Shown here one piece after another: positions 44,228-53,076 of a stretch of DNA of 64,000 bases. The first letter of the stretch is position 1; the number at the start of each line of letters is the position of its first letter. Position numbers and translations under genes: made by a program. Source of the DNA: Polynucleobacter sp. MWH-Aus1W21. GTDB taxonomy: Bacteria; Pseudomonadota; Gammaproteobacteria; Burkholderiales; Burkholderiaceae. The notes under the pieces are model-generated. The model was given only the letters and a program-made list of their open reading frames with translations. It was not told where the DNA came from and did no database searches. Location: the NCBI RefSeq assembly GCF_018687275.1, contig NZ_CP061287.1, forward strand, positions 434,001 through 498,000, read 5' to 3'.

Positions 44228-45202
44228 TTAAGAAGTACCCGAGACTTTCTTCTTTGTCAGTAGTTTTTTCCAGCGAGCAATTTCATCGCGCAAAAACTGA
44301 TCAAATTCCTGAGGGCTTGAGAGTCGTACTTCGCCATCAATAGAGTTAATTTTCTTAACAACTTCCGGGGATGCAATGCTGACCTTCAGGGCTTGATAAA
44401 TTTTATCGACCACATCTTTTGGAGTTCCAGCAGGCGCTAGTAATCCCCACCAAACAAAAGAATTGTAGTCTTTGATACCTTGCTCAGAAATTGTTTTGAG
44501 ATCTGGATTGGATTGCAGGCGTTTGGATCCTGAAGATGCAATAAGCTTTACACGCTTGTTATCTAAAAAAGGCTTAATCTGAGACATGCCGGTAAAGGTG
44601 AGATCTACATGACCTGCTGCAACATCGGTAATGGCCGGGCCAGCACCGCGGTAGGCGATGGTAGTCATATCAGTTCCGGTCATATCCTCTAGCATCAGTG
44701 CAGATAGGTGCGATGCAGATCCATCTCCTGAATTAGCAATAGTTACCTTTCCGGGATTTTTCTTGGCAAACTCCACAAGCTCTCCAATCGTATTGGCTGG
44801 AAGAGTGCTTCTTGCCGCCAAGCCAAACGGATATGAAAGTACCATCGAAATTGGTGTGAAATCATCAGGAGTCTTATATGGAAGACTTGCCATTAAGGTT
44901 GGGTTTGTTGAAAGACTAGTACTGACAAAGAGCAGGGTATAGCCATCTGGTGTGGCTCTCGCGACGGCTTCTGTACCAACAGTGGTGTTGCCGCCCCCGC
45001 GATTTTCAATGATGACTGGCTGCTTTAGTGCTTCAGAAAATTTTTCAGACCAGGCGCGTACTAAAAAATCTCCACCTCCACCTGCGGCAAATGGAACAAT
45101 GATGCGAATAGGTCTGTTGGGATAGGGTTCGGCCGCAAAGCTAGAAGCCAAGGAAAACAAAAGAAGAAGACCAAGGCTAATTTTTTGGAATGAGAGTTTC
45201 AT
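44228..45202 (-). CDS. Bug/TctC-family periplasmic receptor 8
   Basis: 324-residue receptor with signal peptide ending SSFAA. Motifs: RIIVPFAAGGGGDFLVR with ligand-loop Asp, IIENRGGGNTTVGTE, GYTLLFVS and IAYRGAGPA, where Arg replaces the usual Lys of YKG. It ends Lys-rich (LLTKKKVSGTS). It is 48 bases after the acyl-CoA ligase and 40 bases before the nitroreductase. The ligase may activate the acid bound by this receptor; this is inference. Confidence 0.9.
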   Translation of the reverse strand: MKLSFQKISLGLLLLFSLASSFAAEPYPNRPIRIIVPFAAGGGGDFLVRAWSEKFSEALKQPVIIENRGGGNTTVGTEAVARATPDGYTLLFVSTSLSTNPTLMASLPYKTPDDFTPISMVLSYPFGLAARSTLPANTIGELVEFAKKNPGKVTIANSGDGSASHLSALMLEDMTGTDMTTIAYRGAGPAITDVAAGHVDLTFTGMSQIKPFLDNKRVKLIASSGSKRLQSNPDLKTISEQGIKDYNSFVWWGLLAPAGTPKDVVDKIYQALKVSIASPEVVKKINSIDGEVRLSSPQEFDQFLRDEIARWKKLLTKKKVSGTS

Positions 45203-45250
45203 AATCTTTAGCTGCCAATATTGGTTGATAAGTCTTAGTTAAGTCACAGT

Positions 45251-46927
45251 CTAATGCTTAAGGCCATGATCCGTTGGGTTGGGCTTTAATAGGTCAACAG
45301 CCTTTGCTATTAGGCCCTTATCAGCGCGCAATACCGCTTTTGATATTTTTTGTGTGGGCGTGTAGGGTAGGGCATCCATAAATACAATATATCGAGGTAC
45401 TTTCATTGGCGCGAGATGTTGGGCGCACCAAGTTTGAATTTCTTGGGGGCTAGTTAGAGTATTCAGCTTGAGCACTATGGCTGCTAAGATTTCATCTTCC
45501 CCGAGTTCTGCAGGAACAGCAATAGCTGCTACTTCAGCGACATTGGGATGTGTGCTGATGATACGATCTAATTCAGCCCCAGATATATTTTCACCTCGAC
45601 GCCTAATGATGTCTTTCTTACGGGAGACAAACGTGTAGTAGCCATCCTCATCCCTATTGACCAGGTCCCCAGTCAAAAACCAGCCATCCTTGAAGCTGGA
45701 CCGCGTTTGCTCGGGGTCACGAAAGTAGCCCTGCATGATGATGGGGGTTTTGACTATCATTTCGCCAGAAACCCCATTGGGTACATCATTACCTGCCTCA
45801 TCAATCACCCGGCATTCGGCCCATAATTGATGGGGATTTGGATGCTTGCCAATGGGTCCCATAGTGCCTGGTTTTTGTAAGCCTCCAAAAGGACTGCACG
45901 TTACACCTGGAATTTCAGTCATGCCATAGCCGCTCACAAAATAAGGAATATGAAACTCATTCAAGAAGACATCATGAGCGCTATGACGAACTCCATAAGC
46001 ACAGCGGATTTGATGTTCGGCATGAAACTCGCTTCTAGGGCGTAGCTTTAAGATATTGCAAGCTGCTTCAATGAGATTGACGGTAGTAGCCTTGGATTCC
46101 ACCGCTTGCCGCCAAAATTGCGATGCAGAAAAGCGTGGCATTACAGCTAGAGTGGCGCCTGCGCAGAGTGCGCCAGCAACAGAATAAAACAATGCATTCA
46201 TGTGAAATAACGGCAACACCACCATGATGCGGTCATTGCTCTGAATGTAGAGACGCTCAATATATGCCTCCCCGCAAAGCAAAAAGCTGCGTTGGCTGTG
46301 CATTACTCCTTTTGGAAATCCTGTAGTGCCGGAGGTGTAAATAATGACGCAGGTGTCATCTGCTTGGGCATTTGATAGATCGCTTTTGAAGCTCTCGGAA
46401 TGACTTAATATTTCGTCAATATTTTGATGTTGATGATGATCTGAGTTCTGGGATTGATCTAAAAATGTAATGATTGGACTCAAGCTATTTTCATTGCAGG
46501 CCACTTTTACGACCTCTAAAAGATCGCTTTCGATGAATAGTAATTTCGGTTCAGAATTGTTAAGAACATAACCAAGCTCAGCAGCGCCAAATTCTGGGTT
46601 AATTGGCAACAAGATTGCCGAAAGTCTCGCTAAAGAAAATAACAGCAATAAATGAGCATAGTGATTCTTGGCAATAATACCCACCCGATCACCAGCTTGA
46701 ATTTGTTTGGCCTGCAAGAAGCCCGCCATCTTGCGCACATCGCGATCGAATTCTGCCCAGGTATGTTCTTTGCCATCAAAATAGCAAAATACTTTGTCTG
46801 GGTTGGCCTTTAGCCTACTCTCAAAGGCAGCGGTAAGAGTGTAGTTATGCGCTTCGAACTGATTGAGTACTTCCAAAGGCGTGACTAACATCGCTTTTTG
46901 CATACTTTCTTTCTGTGTCATCGTCAT
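45251..46927 (-). CDS. Acyl-CoA synthetase (AMP-forming, ANL superfamily)
   Basis: 558-residue acid-CoA ligase. The P-loop is IIYTSGTTGFPKG (about 195-207), then YGMTEIPG, the hinge YTFVSRKKDIIRRRGENIS, and the catalytic Lys in TPTQKISKA. It activates a carboxylic acid as CoA thioester via an acyl-AMP. Related CaiC-like ligases act on carnitine, short- or branched-chain and aromatic acids; the substrate here is unknown. The start is uncertain: ATGs occur at residues 1, 3, 9 and 13, and no strong ribosome site marks one. It faces the DUF35/thiolase pair across 126 bases. Confidence 0.9.
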   Translation of the reverse strand: MTMTQKESMQKAMLVTPLEVLNQFEAHNYTLTAAFESRLKANPDKVFCYFDGKEHTWAEFDRDVRKMAGFLQAKQIQAGDRVGIIAKNHYAHLLLLFSLARLSAILLPINPEFGAAELGYVLNNSEPKLLFIESDLLEVVKVACNENSLSPIITFLDQSQNSDHHQHQNIDEILSHSESFKSDLSNAQADDTCVIIYTSGTTGFPKGVMHSQRSFLLCGEAYIERLYIQSNDRIMVVLPLFHMNALFYSVAGALCAGATLAVMPRFSASQFWRQAVESKATTVNLIEAACNILKLRPRSEFHAEHQIRCAYGVRHSAHDVFLNEFHIPYFVSGYGMTEIPGVTCSPFGGLQKPGTMGPIGKHPNPHQLWAECRVIDEAGNDVPNGVSGEMIVKTPIIMQGYFRDPEQTRSSFKDGWFLTGDLVNRDEDGYYTFVSRKKDIIRRRGENISGAELDRIISTHPNVAEVAAIAVPAELGEDEILAAIVLKLNTLTSPQEIQTWCAQHLAPMKVPRYIVFMDALPYTPTQKISKAVLRADKGLIAKAVDLLKPNPTDHGLKH

Positions 46928-47053
46928 TTGGCTGCCTGACGAGCGCAGTACCGTTGTCTTAAATATATTTTTGTTCGATTGATTTTAAGTAAGGTGCATA
47001 ATTTAGTCAAAATAACAATTCAATAGACAAATTCGTAAACATGGAGACCCATT

Positions 47054-47440
47054 TTGAGTGACTTTGATTTAGCTAAGGCATCCCCCAATAGTGTTTACAT
47101 GGATTATTGTCGGAATGATCAATTAGCTTTTCAGCGCTCTCCCAGTGGCCAGGCTATTTTTTACCCGCGTATCGTAGAGCCCAAGACGGGCAATAACTTA
47201 AGCTGGGAGGTTAGCCAAGGCTTGGGTACGGTTTACTCCACAACGGTCATCTATTTGCGCGATGAAAAGCCCTACAACGTCGCTTTAATCGATGTGGACG
47301 AGGGTTATCGAATGATGTCGCGTGTAGAAGGTGTAGATCCGGAAGATGTTCGCATAGGTATGCGCGTCCAAGTGAAGATGGTCACTTTTGATGATGGAAA
47401 GAAGTATCCAATATTTTCCCCGGTAAAGGAGGCTATTTAA
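47054..47440 (+). CDS. DUF35 OB-fold protein, partner of thiolase-like protein
   Basis: 128-residue OB-fold protein of the DUF35 family. Typical members have an N-terminal rubredoxin-like zinc ribbon with four Cys; here only one Cys (in DYCRND) remains, so the ribbon cannot bind zinc as usual. The OB part is well kept (GLGTVYSTTVIYLRDEKPYNVALIDVDEG in outline). DUF35 proteins pair with thiolase-like enzymes and orient CoA substrates, as in BbsA-BbsB and Ltp2-ChsH2. TTG start behind GGAGA; the stop overlaps the next gene (TAATG). Confidence 0.82.
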   Translation: MSDFDLAKASPNSVYMDYCRNDQLAFQRSPSGQAIFYPRIVEPKTGNNLSWEVSQGLGTVYSTTVIYLRDEKPYNVALIDVDEGYRMMSRVEGVDPEDVRIGMRVQVKMVTFDDGKKYPIFSPVKEAI

Positions 47441-48594
47441 TGACTAATAGTCTTCGTCGTGGCAGTGTTGCTATTGTTGGTGCAGCCGAATCTGAGCTAG
47501 GCCTATGTGCTCCTGGAACTACGCCATACGATTTGATGGCCCAGGCTACCTATCGCGCGCTAGACGATTGCGGTTTGCAATTAAATGATATCGATGGCGT
47601 TTTTACGGCGACATCTCAAGCCCGATTCTCTAGCCTTGGCCTTTGTGAATACTTAGGGCTAAAGCCTCGTTATCAAGACAATACCTTGATGGGTGGATCC
47701 TCATTTATGTCCCATGTAGCACATGCGATGGCCGCCATTAATAATGGTTTATGTGATGTTGCTTTGATTGCTTATGGCAGTACCCAGAAATCAGTTAGCC
47801 GTGCTGCTGCAAGCCCCCGAGAATACAACGCATATGAAACACCCTATAAGCCATTTTTACCGACTTCAGCTTATGCAATGGTTGCTGCAAGACATATGTA
47901 TCAATATGGCACTACACGAGAGCAGTTGGCTGAGGTTGCAGTGGCCGCCAGAAAATGGGCGCTAATGAATCCAGTAGCTTGGGAGAAAAAACCATTAACC
48001 ATCGATGAGGTAATCAATGCGCGTATGGTGAGTTCACCACTTACTATTCGTGATTGTTGCTTAGTGACTGATGGTGGAGGTGCAATCATTTTAACTAGTG
48101 CCGCTCGTGCAAGGGATCTGAAAAATGCGCCCGCCTATGTTTTGGGTGTTGGCGAAGATTTATCGCATATCGGCATTTCGGGGATGCCTGACTTAACGGT
48201 AAGTGGCGCAGCGATTTCAGGGCCTAAGGCATATGCAATGGCTGGCATTACCTCTCAAGAAGTTGATTTGGCGATGTTGTACGACGCCTTCACAATTAAT
48301 ACGATTTTATTTTTGGAAGACTTGGGATTCTGTCCTAAAGGCGAGGGTGGCAATTTCGTTGCTAATGGTGGTATTGCTCCGGGTGGGCGCATGCCAGTAA
48401 ATACCAATGGCGGCGGCCTATCTTATTGCCATCCTGGTATGTATGGCCTCTTCTTGCTAATTGAAACTGTGCGTCAGTTGCGCGGTGAATGTGGTGAGAG
48501 GCAGGTGCCAAACTGTGAGATTGCTTTAGCGCATGGCAATGGCGGGGTGCTATCTAGTCAGGCTACGGTCATTCTGGGGAGTCACGGCAACTAA
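47440..48594 (+). CDS. Thiolase-like (SCP-x type) protein lacking both catalytic cysteines
   Basis: 384-residue thiolase-fold protein of the SCP-x/lipid-transfer group. The nucleophilic Cys site reads MGGSSFMSH (Ser87/Ser88), and the second Cys site near the C terminus reads AHGNGG. The CoA-site His is kept in GGLSYCHPG. Condensing or thiolytic chemistry is therefore unlikely, and a retro-aldolase role like that of Ltp2 of steroid degraders is more plausible. One-base overlap with the DUF35 gene (TAATG) supports a two-protein complex. It converges with the DUF1841 gene (10-base gap). Confidence 0.85.
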   Translation: MTNSLRRGSVAIVGAAESELGLCAPGTTPYDLMAQATYRALDDCGLQLNDIDGVFTATSQARFSSLGLCEYLGLKPRYQDNTLMGGSSFMSHVAHAMAAINNGLCDVALIAYGSTQKSVSRAAASPREYNAYETPYKPFLPTSAYAMVAARHMYQYGTTREQLAEVAVAARKWALMNPVAWEKKPLTIDEVINARMVSSPLTIRDCCLVTDGGGAIILTSAARARDLKNAPAYVLGVGEDLSHIGISGMPDLTVSGAAISGPKAYAMAGITSQEVDLAMLYDAFTINTILFLEDLGFCPKGEGGNFVANGGIAPGGRMPVNTNGGGLSYCHPGMYGLFLLIETVRQLRGECGERQVPNCEIALAHGNGGVLSSQATVILGSHGN

Positions 48595-48604
48595 GAATTT
48601 ATCT

Positions 48605-49036
48605 TTAGACTAAGTTTTTTAAGGCTTCTAGATAATTTTCAGGATGCAGTGCTTTACCTTCGCGTTGCGCTTCCCACATTACCCGACCTAGGCATTCCAT
48701 CATCAGATGTTGGGCTTCATGCATGGAGCCTAATTTTTGGGATAACTTTTCTGCAATCTCTTTGATCCCAGGTGGCTGATTGATGGATATCTGCTCGCTA
48801 ATTGATAAGTGCATCGACAAATGCAGAAAGGGATTGGTTTCTCCGCGCTCTGGAGTGTAGTCCTGCGCTAAAGCACCTTCTGGGTCTGCGAGAAGGGGGT
48901 GGTATTCGGGATGCTCTACCATCCAGTCACTAGCAAGTGTCTCCATCGGATCAAGAATCTGATTCTCAGTCTTTTTCTTCCAGGTATCGCAGAAAAAGCG
49001 ACGTACTTCTTCACGGGTTGGATTAAATATCGCCAC
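48605..49036 (-). CDS. DUF1841 family protein
   Basis: 143-residue soluble protein of the DUF1841 family, function unknown. It begins MAIFNPTREEVRRFFCDTW and includes a His-rich segment (NPFLHLSMHLSISEQ and HEAQHLMMECLG), which could bind a metal. It overlaps the nth gene by 14 bases and so belongs to the rsxB-nth-DUF1841 unit. Confidence 0.85.
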   Translation of the reverse strand: MAIFNPTREEVRRFFCDTWKKKTENQILDPMETLASDWMVEHPEYHPLLADPEGALAQDYTPERGETNPFLHLSMHLSISEQISINQPPGIKEIAEKLSQKLGSMHEAQHLMMECLGRVMWEAQREGKALHPENYLEALKNLV

Positions 49037-49682
49037 GAACTTTTCCTTTGCCAGTTTTTTGTTTGAAACCGCATAGTGGCTCTACTATGCATTGTGTGCA
49101 ATCTGGGTTGCGCGCTTTACAAGTGTATCTACCATGTAGGATGAGCCAATGATGGGCATCGTGCAAATACTCCTTTGGCACACGTTTAAGCAATTGCTCT
49201 TCCACCCTAACCACATCTTTACCTGGCGCAAGACCTGTGCGATTTGAAACCCTGAATATGTGAGTGTCGACTGCGATGGTGGGTTGTCCAAAGGCGGTAT
49301 TGAGAATGACGTTCGCAGTTTTTCTGCCAACACCTGGTAAAGCCTCTAATTCTTCACGAGTTTGAGGAACTTCACCACCATGTTTTTCAAGGAGCAGTCG
49401 ACAAGTCTCTTGAATATGTTTGCCCTTGGAGTTAAACAAACCAATATGCTGAATGTAGGGCCTGACCCCTTCTTCACCAAGATCCAGAAGGGCTTGAGGT
49501 GTATTGGCAACCTTATAGAGCTTGCGTGTTCCCTTGTTAACCGATACATCGGTCGCTTGCGCAGACAATAGCACCGCAATTAATAACTCAAATGGTGAGC
49601 TATATTCCAGCTCAGTTTCTGGTTTGGGATTATTCGCTTTGAGTTGCTCAAAAAAAGCACGACGCTTTTCTAGATTCATCAT
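49023..49682 (-). CDS. nth: Endonuclease III
   Basis: DNA glycosylase/AP lyase of 219 residues that removes oxidised pyrimidines. The HhH motif holds the catalytic lysine (LPGVGRKTANV, Lys121), Asp139 lies in AVDTHIFRV, and a C-terminal [4Fe-4S] cluster is given by four Cys in spacing C-x6-C-x2-C-x5-C. It overlaps the upstream ferredoxin gene by 4 bases (ATGA) and the downstream DUF1841 gene by 14. Confidence 0.96.
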   Translation of the reverse strand: MMNLEKRRAFFEQLKANNPKPETELEYSSPFELLIAVLLSAQATDVSVNKGTRKLYKVANTPQALLDLGEEGVRPYIQHIGLFNSKGKHIQETCRLLLEKHGGEVPQTREELEALPGVGRKTANVILNTAFGQPTIAVDTHIFRVSNRTGLAPGKDVVRVEEQLLKRVPKEYLHDAHHWLILHGRYTCKARNPDCTQCIVEPLCGFKQKTGKGKVRGDI

Positions 49683-50365
49683 TTCTTTTCTTGCGCGCGC
49701 GCTATAGCTGCTGCAATGATGGCGCGCTTGCGTTCTTGTTCTTTTAACGCTGTTTCAGAATGAGGTGACTCACTGTTTACAGACTGTAATTTAGCTGCAG
49801 CTTTTTTGGCAAGTCGATCATCATTATCTTTTTGCTCTCGATCTAGGCGCATCTCACGATCGTGATAGCGCTTGCGAGCAGTATCAGCAAGATCGGATGA
49901 CCAAGCATCCCAACCAGTTTTATCTTCGGTGACATTGATCATGCTGATGCAATCTACCGGACATGGTGGAATGCAAAGGTCACAGCCTGTACACCACTCT
50001 GTTAGCACGACGTGCATTTGTTTAGAGGCGCCAACGATTGCATCAACAGGACATGCCTGAATACATAGCGTGCAGCCAATACATTTTTGTGGATCGATGA
50101 ATGCAACTGGGCGCGGGCGCTCAAGGCCGCACTCTGAATTGATAGTGGGGTGCAGATCAAAAGCATTTTGTGGATAAATCGGAACCAAAACCTTACTCAG
50201 ACGTTTAATGCCTTCTACGCCACCGGGAGGGCAGCGATTCGGCAAGACTTCGCCGCTAGCCATAGCTTCTGCATATCCGCGGCAATCAGGGTAGCCGCAT
50301 TTAGTGCATTGTGTTTGCGGAAGAACATCCTCAAGTTCATCAACGAGGTTATTGGCTTGGCTCAT
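49679..50365 (-). CDS. RsxB/RnfB-like iron-sulfur ferredoxin protein (solitary)
   Basis: 228-residue iron-sulfur protein. A four-Cys domain (Cys20, 23, 28, 45) and two [4Fe-4S] ferredoxin motifs (Cys95-98-101-105 and Cys125-128-131-135) match RnfB/RsxB, but the N-terminal membrane helix of true RnfB is absent and no other rnf/rsx genes are near. The C terminus is charged and Ala/Lys-rich, probably coiled. The 4-base overlap with nth suggests it may supply electrons or clusters linked to Nth; this is inference. Confidence 0.85.
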   Translation of the reverse strand: MSQANNLVDELEDVLPQTQCTKCGYPDCRGYAEAMASGEVLPNRCPPGGVEGIKRLSKVLVPIYPQNAFDLHPTINSECGLERPRPVAFIDPQKCIGCTLCIQACPVDAIVGASKQMHVVLTEWCTGCDLCIPPCPVDCISMINVTEDKTGWDAWSSDLADTARKRYHDREMRLDREQKDNDDRLAKKAAAKLQSVNSESPHSETALKEQERKRAIIAAAIARAQEKK

Positions 50366-50391
50366 GGAAATTGCTTGCAGGAATTTTCTTA

Positions 50392-50421
50392 AAATTAAAG
50401 GCTCCGAAGAGCCCTTAATTT
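50392..50421 (-). terminator. Hairpin terminator after phaZ
   Basis: Arms 50392-50404 and 50409-50421 pair over 13 positions with one mismatch around a CGAA loop. On the minus strand a T-rich stretch follows. The phaZ stop codon (50420-50422) lies in the stem. Confidence 0.6.
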
Positions 50422-51700
50422 ATACAGACTTAGTAGTCCGAGTAGCGGTTTTCTTCGTGTTCTGATGCTCACGAATGAACGTCTTAATCTTTGGATAAAC
50501 CTTCTCGCGCCAACGGCGTCCGGCAAAGATGCCGTAGTGACCTGCGCCAGCAACTTCATAGTGGTCTTTATTCTCTTTCGGAATGCCAGCACATAAAGTG
50601 TGGGCTGAACGTGTTTGACCGCTTCCAGAAATATCATCAAGCTCGCCTTCAACAGTTAGAAGAGCGGTCTTTTTAATATCCTGTGGCTTCACGAGTTCGC
50701 CAGCAACTTCCCAAGTACCATTCGGTAATGAGTAATCTTGGAAAACAGTCTTGATGGTGTCCAAGTAGAACTTGGAGTCCAAATCTAATACAGCGTTGTA
50801 CTCGTCGTAGAAGCGAATGTGTGATTCAGCATCCTGCTCGTCGCCGCGTACCAGGTTTTGGAAGTAATCCCAATGAGACTGCAAATGGTTTTGCGGGTTC
50901 ATCGCGATAAAGCCCGTGTGCTGCAAGAAACCTGGGTACACACGACGGCCAGCGCCAGGGTAATTCGGCGGCACGTTATAGATAACATGGCTTTCAAACC
51001 ATTCGTAGGACTTCTGATCAGCCAAGTTGTTGACTGCAGTCGGTGACTTGCGTGCATCAATTGGGCCGCCCATCATGATCATCGATGCTGGAGTGGCCTC
51101 TCCAGCTGATGCCATCAAGGAGATTGCGCCTAAGGTTGGTACTGTTGGCTGGCAAACAGAAATCACATGCAAATCTTTTGCGCCAATGGTGCGAATAAAT
51201 TCTTGTACATAATGCACGTAGTCATCAAGACCAAAATCTCCGTCTTCAACAGGCACTAAGCGAGCATCAATCCAATCGGTGATGTAAACCTTGTGATCTT
51301 GTAAAAGAGTGCGAACGGTATCGCGTAGCAAGGTGGAATGGTGTCCTGATAAAGGGGCAACTACCAACACTACGGGATCATCTTTGAGTTTCTTAATGAC
51401 CTCAACATCATCAGAGAAGCGCTTGAAACGAACCAACTTGCAAAATGGTTTTGCAAGGGTGGTGATTTCATGAATAGCAACTTCACGACCATGCGCCTGA
51501 ACGGAACGAATGCCAAATTCTGGTTTCTTATAGTCTTTGCCTAGCCTGTATAGCAGTTCATAGCTGGCAGCCAAGCGTTCTGATCCCGGAACCTTAGATA
51601 CTGGATTAGAAGCATTAATAAAGGCTTCAGATGCAGCTCGCGCCCATGAGCTCATGGGTTGAAGTAAGGCTTTTTGAAACTCGTGTAACTGATATAGCAT
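50420..51700 (-). CDS. phaZ: Intracellular polyhydroxybutyrate depolymerase PhaZ1-type
   Basis: 426-residue enzyme of the intracellular PHB depolymerase family, which breaks stored polyhydroxybutyrate granules. The nucleophile is Cys183 in ISVCQPTVP, the same residue number as in Ralstonia eutropha PhaZ1. An Asp in TVEGELDDISG and a His in AGAGHYGIFAG complete the expected triad. It shows the bacterium stores or once stored PHB. It stands alone, with a hairpin terminator over the stop codon. ATG behind GGAGG (CCGGAGGCACC). Confidence 0.94.
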   Translation of the reverse strand: MLYQLHEFQKALLQPMSSWARAASEAFINASNPVSKVPGSERLAASYELLYRLGKDYKKPEFGIRSVQAHGREVAIHEITTLAKPFCKLVRFKRFSDDVEVIKKLKDDPVVLVVAPLSGHHSTLLRDTVRTLLQDHKVYITDWIDARLVPVEDGDFGLDDYVHYVQEFIRTIGAKDLHVISVCQPTVPTLGAISLMASAGEATPASMIMMGGPIDARKSPTAVNNLADQKSYEWFESHVIYNVPPNYPGAGRRVYPGFLQHTGFIAMNPQNHLQSHWDYFQNLVRGDEQDAESHIRFYDEYNAVLDLDSKFYLDTIKTVFQDYSLPNGTWEVAGELVKPQDIKKTALLTVEGELDDISGSGQTRSAHTLCAGIPKENKDHYEVAGAGHYGIFAGRRWREKVYPKIKTFIREHQNTKKTATRTTKSV

Positions 51701-51741
51701 GGTGCCTCCGGTAATTCAGGATATCCGCTTATTACGCTTTG

Positions 51742-52941
51742 TTAAGCCAATACGCGGGCGATTGCTTTAGCCACTTTATCAATATTCTTGGTATTGAGGG
51801 CTGCCACACAAATGCGTCCAGTAGAGAGGGCATAAATACCATCTTCTTTCTGTAAACGCTCAACTTGCTCAGCCGTTAAGCCTGAGTAAGAAAACATTCC
51901 GCGTTGCTTCTCGATAAAAGCAAAATCTTGCTTCACACCAGCGGCAGCGAGTTTTGCAACGAGACCTTGACGCATCGCTTTAATACGATCACGCATTTCT
52001 GCCAACTCATCTTCCCAGAGCTTGCGCAATTCTGGTGAATTCAATACGGCAGCAGCAATAGCGGCACCATGAGTTGGTGGGTTTGAATAGTTGGTGCGAA
52101 TGACGCGCTTCAATTGTGAAAGCACGCGAGTAGATTCATCTTTACTTTGTGTCACGATAGACAATGCACCTACACGCTCACCATAAAGTGAGAATGACTT
52201 GGAAAAAGAGCTAGATACAAAGAAAGACATACCTGATTCAGCAAAGAGGCGAACCGCAACACCGTCTTGCTCAATTCCAGCCGCAAAGCCTTGGTAAGCC
52301 ATGTCCAAGAAAGGAATCAAGCCCTTGTTTTTGCAGATATCGATTACTTGGCGCCATTGCGCTTCAGTAATATCTGCACCAGTTGGGTTGTGGCAGCAAG
52401 CATGCAACAACACGGTAGTGTTCTTTGGGAATGACTCTAAAGATTTCACCATGCCATCAAAATCAACACCACGTGTTTTGCCATCGAAGTAGGTGTACTC
52501 AACAACATCAAAGCCAGCGGATTCAAAAATGCCGCGATGGTTTTCCCAGGTAGGATTGCTAATTGCGCAAGGTGCATTTAAGTTGAGGCGTTTAATAAAG
52601 TCTGCGCCAACGCGCAAAGCGCCTGTACCACCAAGGCATTCGGCAGTGACAACACGACCATCTTTAATTAATGCAGAGTCAGCACCAAACAATAAATTTT
52701 GCACTGCACTGTTGTATGGGTTTGGACCCTCGATAGGGATGTAACTACGCGGTGAGTGCTTTGCAACAATTGCCTCTTCAGCTTTGATCACTGCTTTTAA
52801 AAGTGGAACCTTGCCTTCGTCTGTGTAATACACGCCAACACCTAAGTTCACTTTGTCGGCGCGTTGGTCTGCAACGTAGGCTTCTGTGAGGCCAAAAATA
52901 GGATCTTTAGGGGCTAATTGAACTGAGGCAAACAGGGTCAT
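51742..52941 (-). CDS. Aspartate/aromatic amino acid aminotransferase
   Basis: Class I PLP aminotransferase of 399 residues of the AspC/TyrB group. The PLP lysine is Lys248 (SSSFSKSFSLYG); HACCHNPTGADIT and LDMAYQGFA carry other cofactor contacts. It transfers amino groups between glutamate and oxaloacetate or aromatic oxo acids. AspC versus TyrB cannot be decided by eye. It diverges from uvrB across 159 bases. Confidence 0.93.
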   Translation of the reverse strand: MTLFASVQLAPKDPIFGLTEAYVADQRADKVNLGVGVYYTDEGKVPLLKAVIKAEEAIVAKHSPRSYIPIEGPNPYNSAVQNLLFGADSALIKDGRVVTAECLGGTGALRVGADFIKRLNLNAPCAISNPTWENHRGIFESAGFDVVEYTYFDGKTRGVDFDGMVKSLESFPKNTTVLLHACCHNPTGADITEAQWRQVIDICKNKGLIPFLDMAYQGFAAGIEQDGVAVRLFAESGMSFFVSSSFSKSFSLYGERVGALSIVTQSKDESTRVLSQLKRVIRTNYSNPPTHGAAIAAAVLNSPELRKLWEDELAEMRDRIKAMRQGLVAKLAAAGVKQDFAFIEKQRGMFSYSGLTAEQVERLQKEDGIYALSTGRICVAALNTKNIDKVAKAIARVLA

Positions 52942-53076
52942 TTTGGGTTGAAATTGAGGGTTAAAGGGTGGTTTTGTTTGTAATTGACGTTAAATTCAGT
53001 TTAATTGTCGGTTTTTGAGGCCAGAATCAACTATTTCCTAAGAAAAACGGCAAAATCATTGTTTGTACAAAATTCG

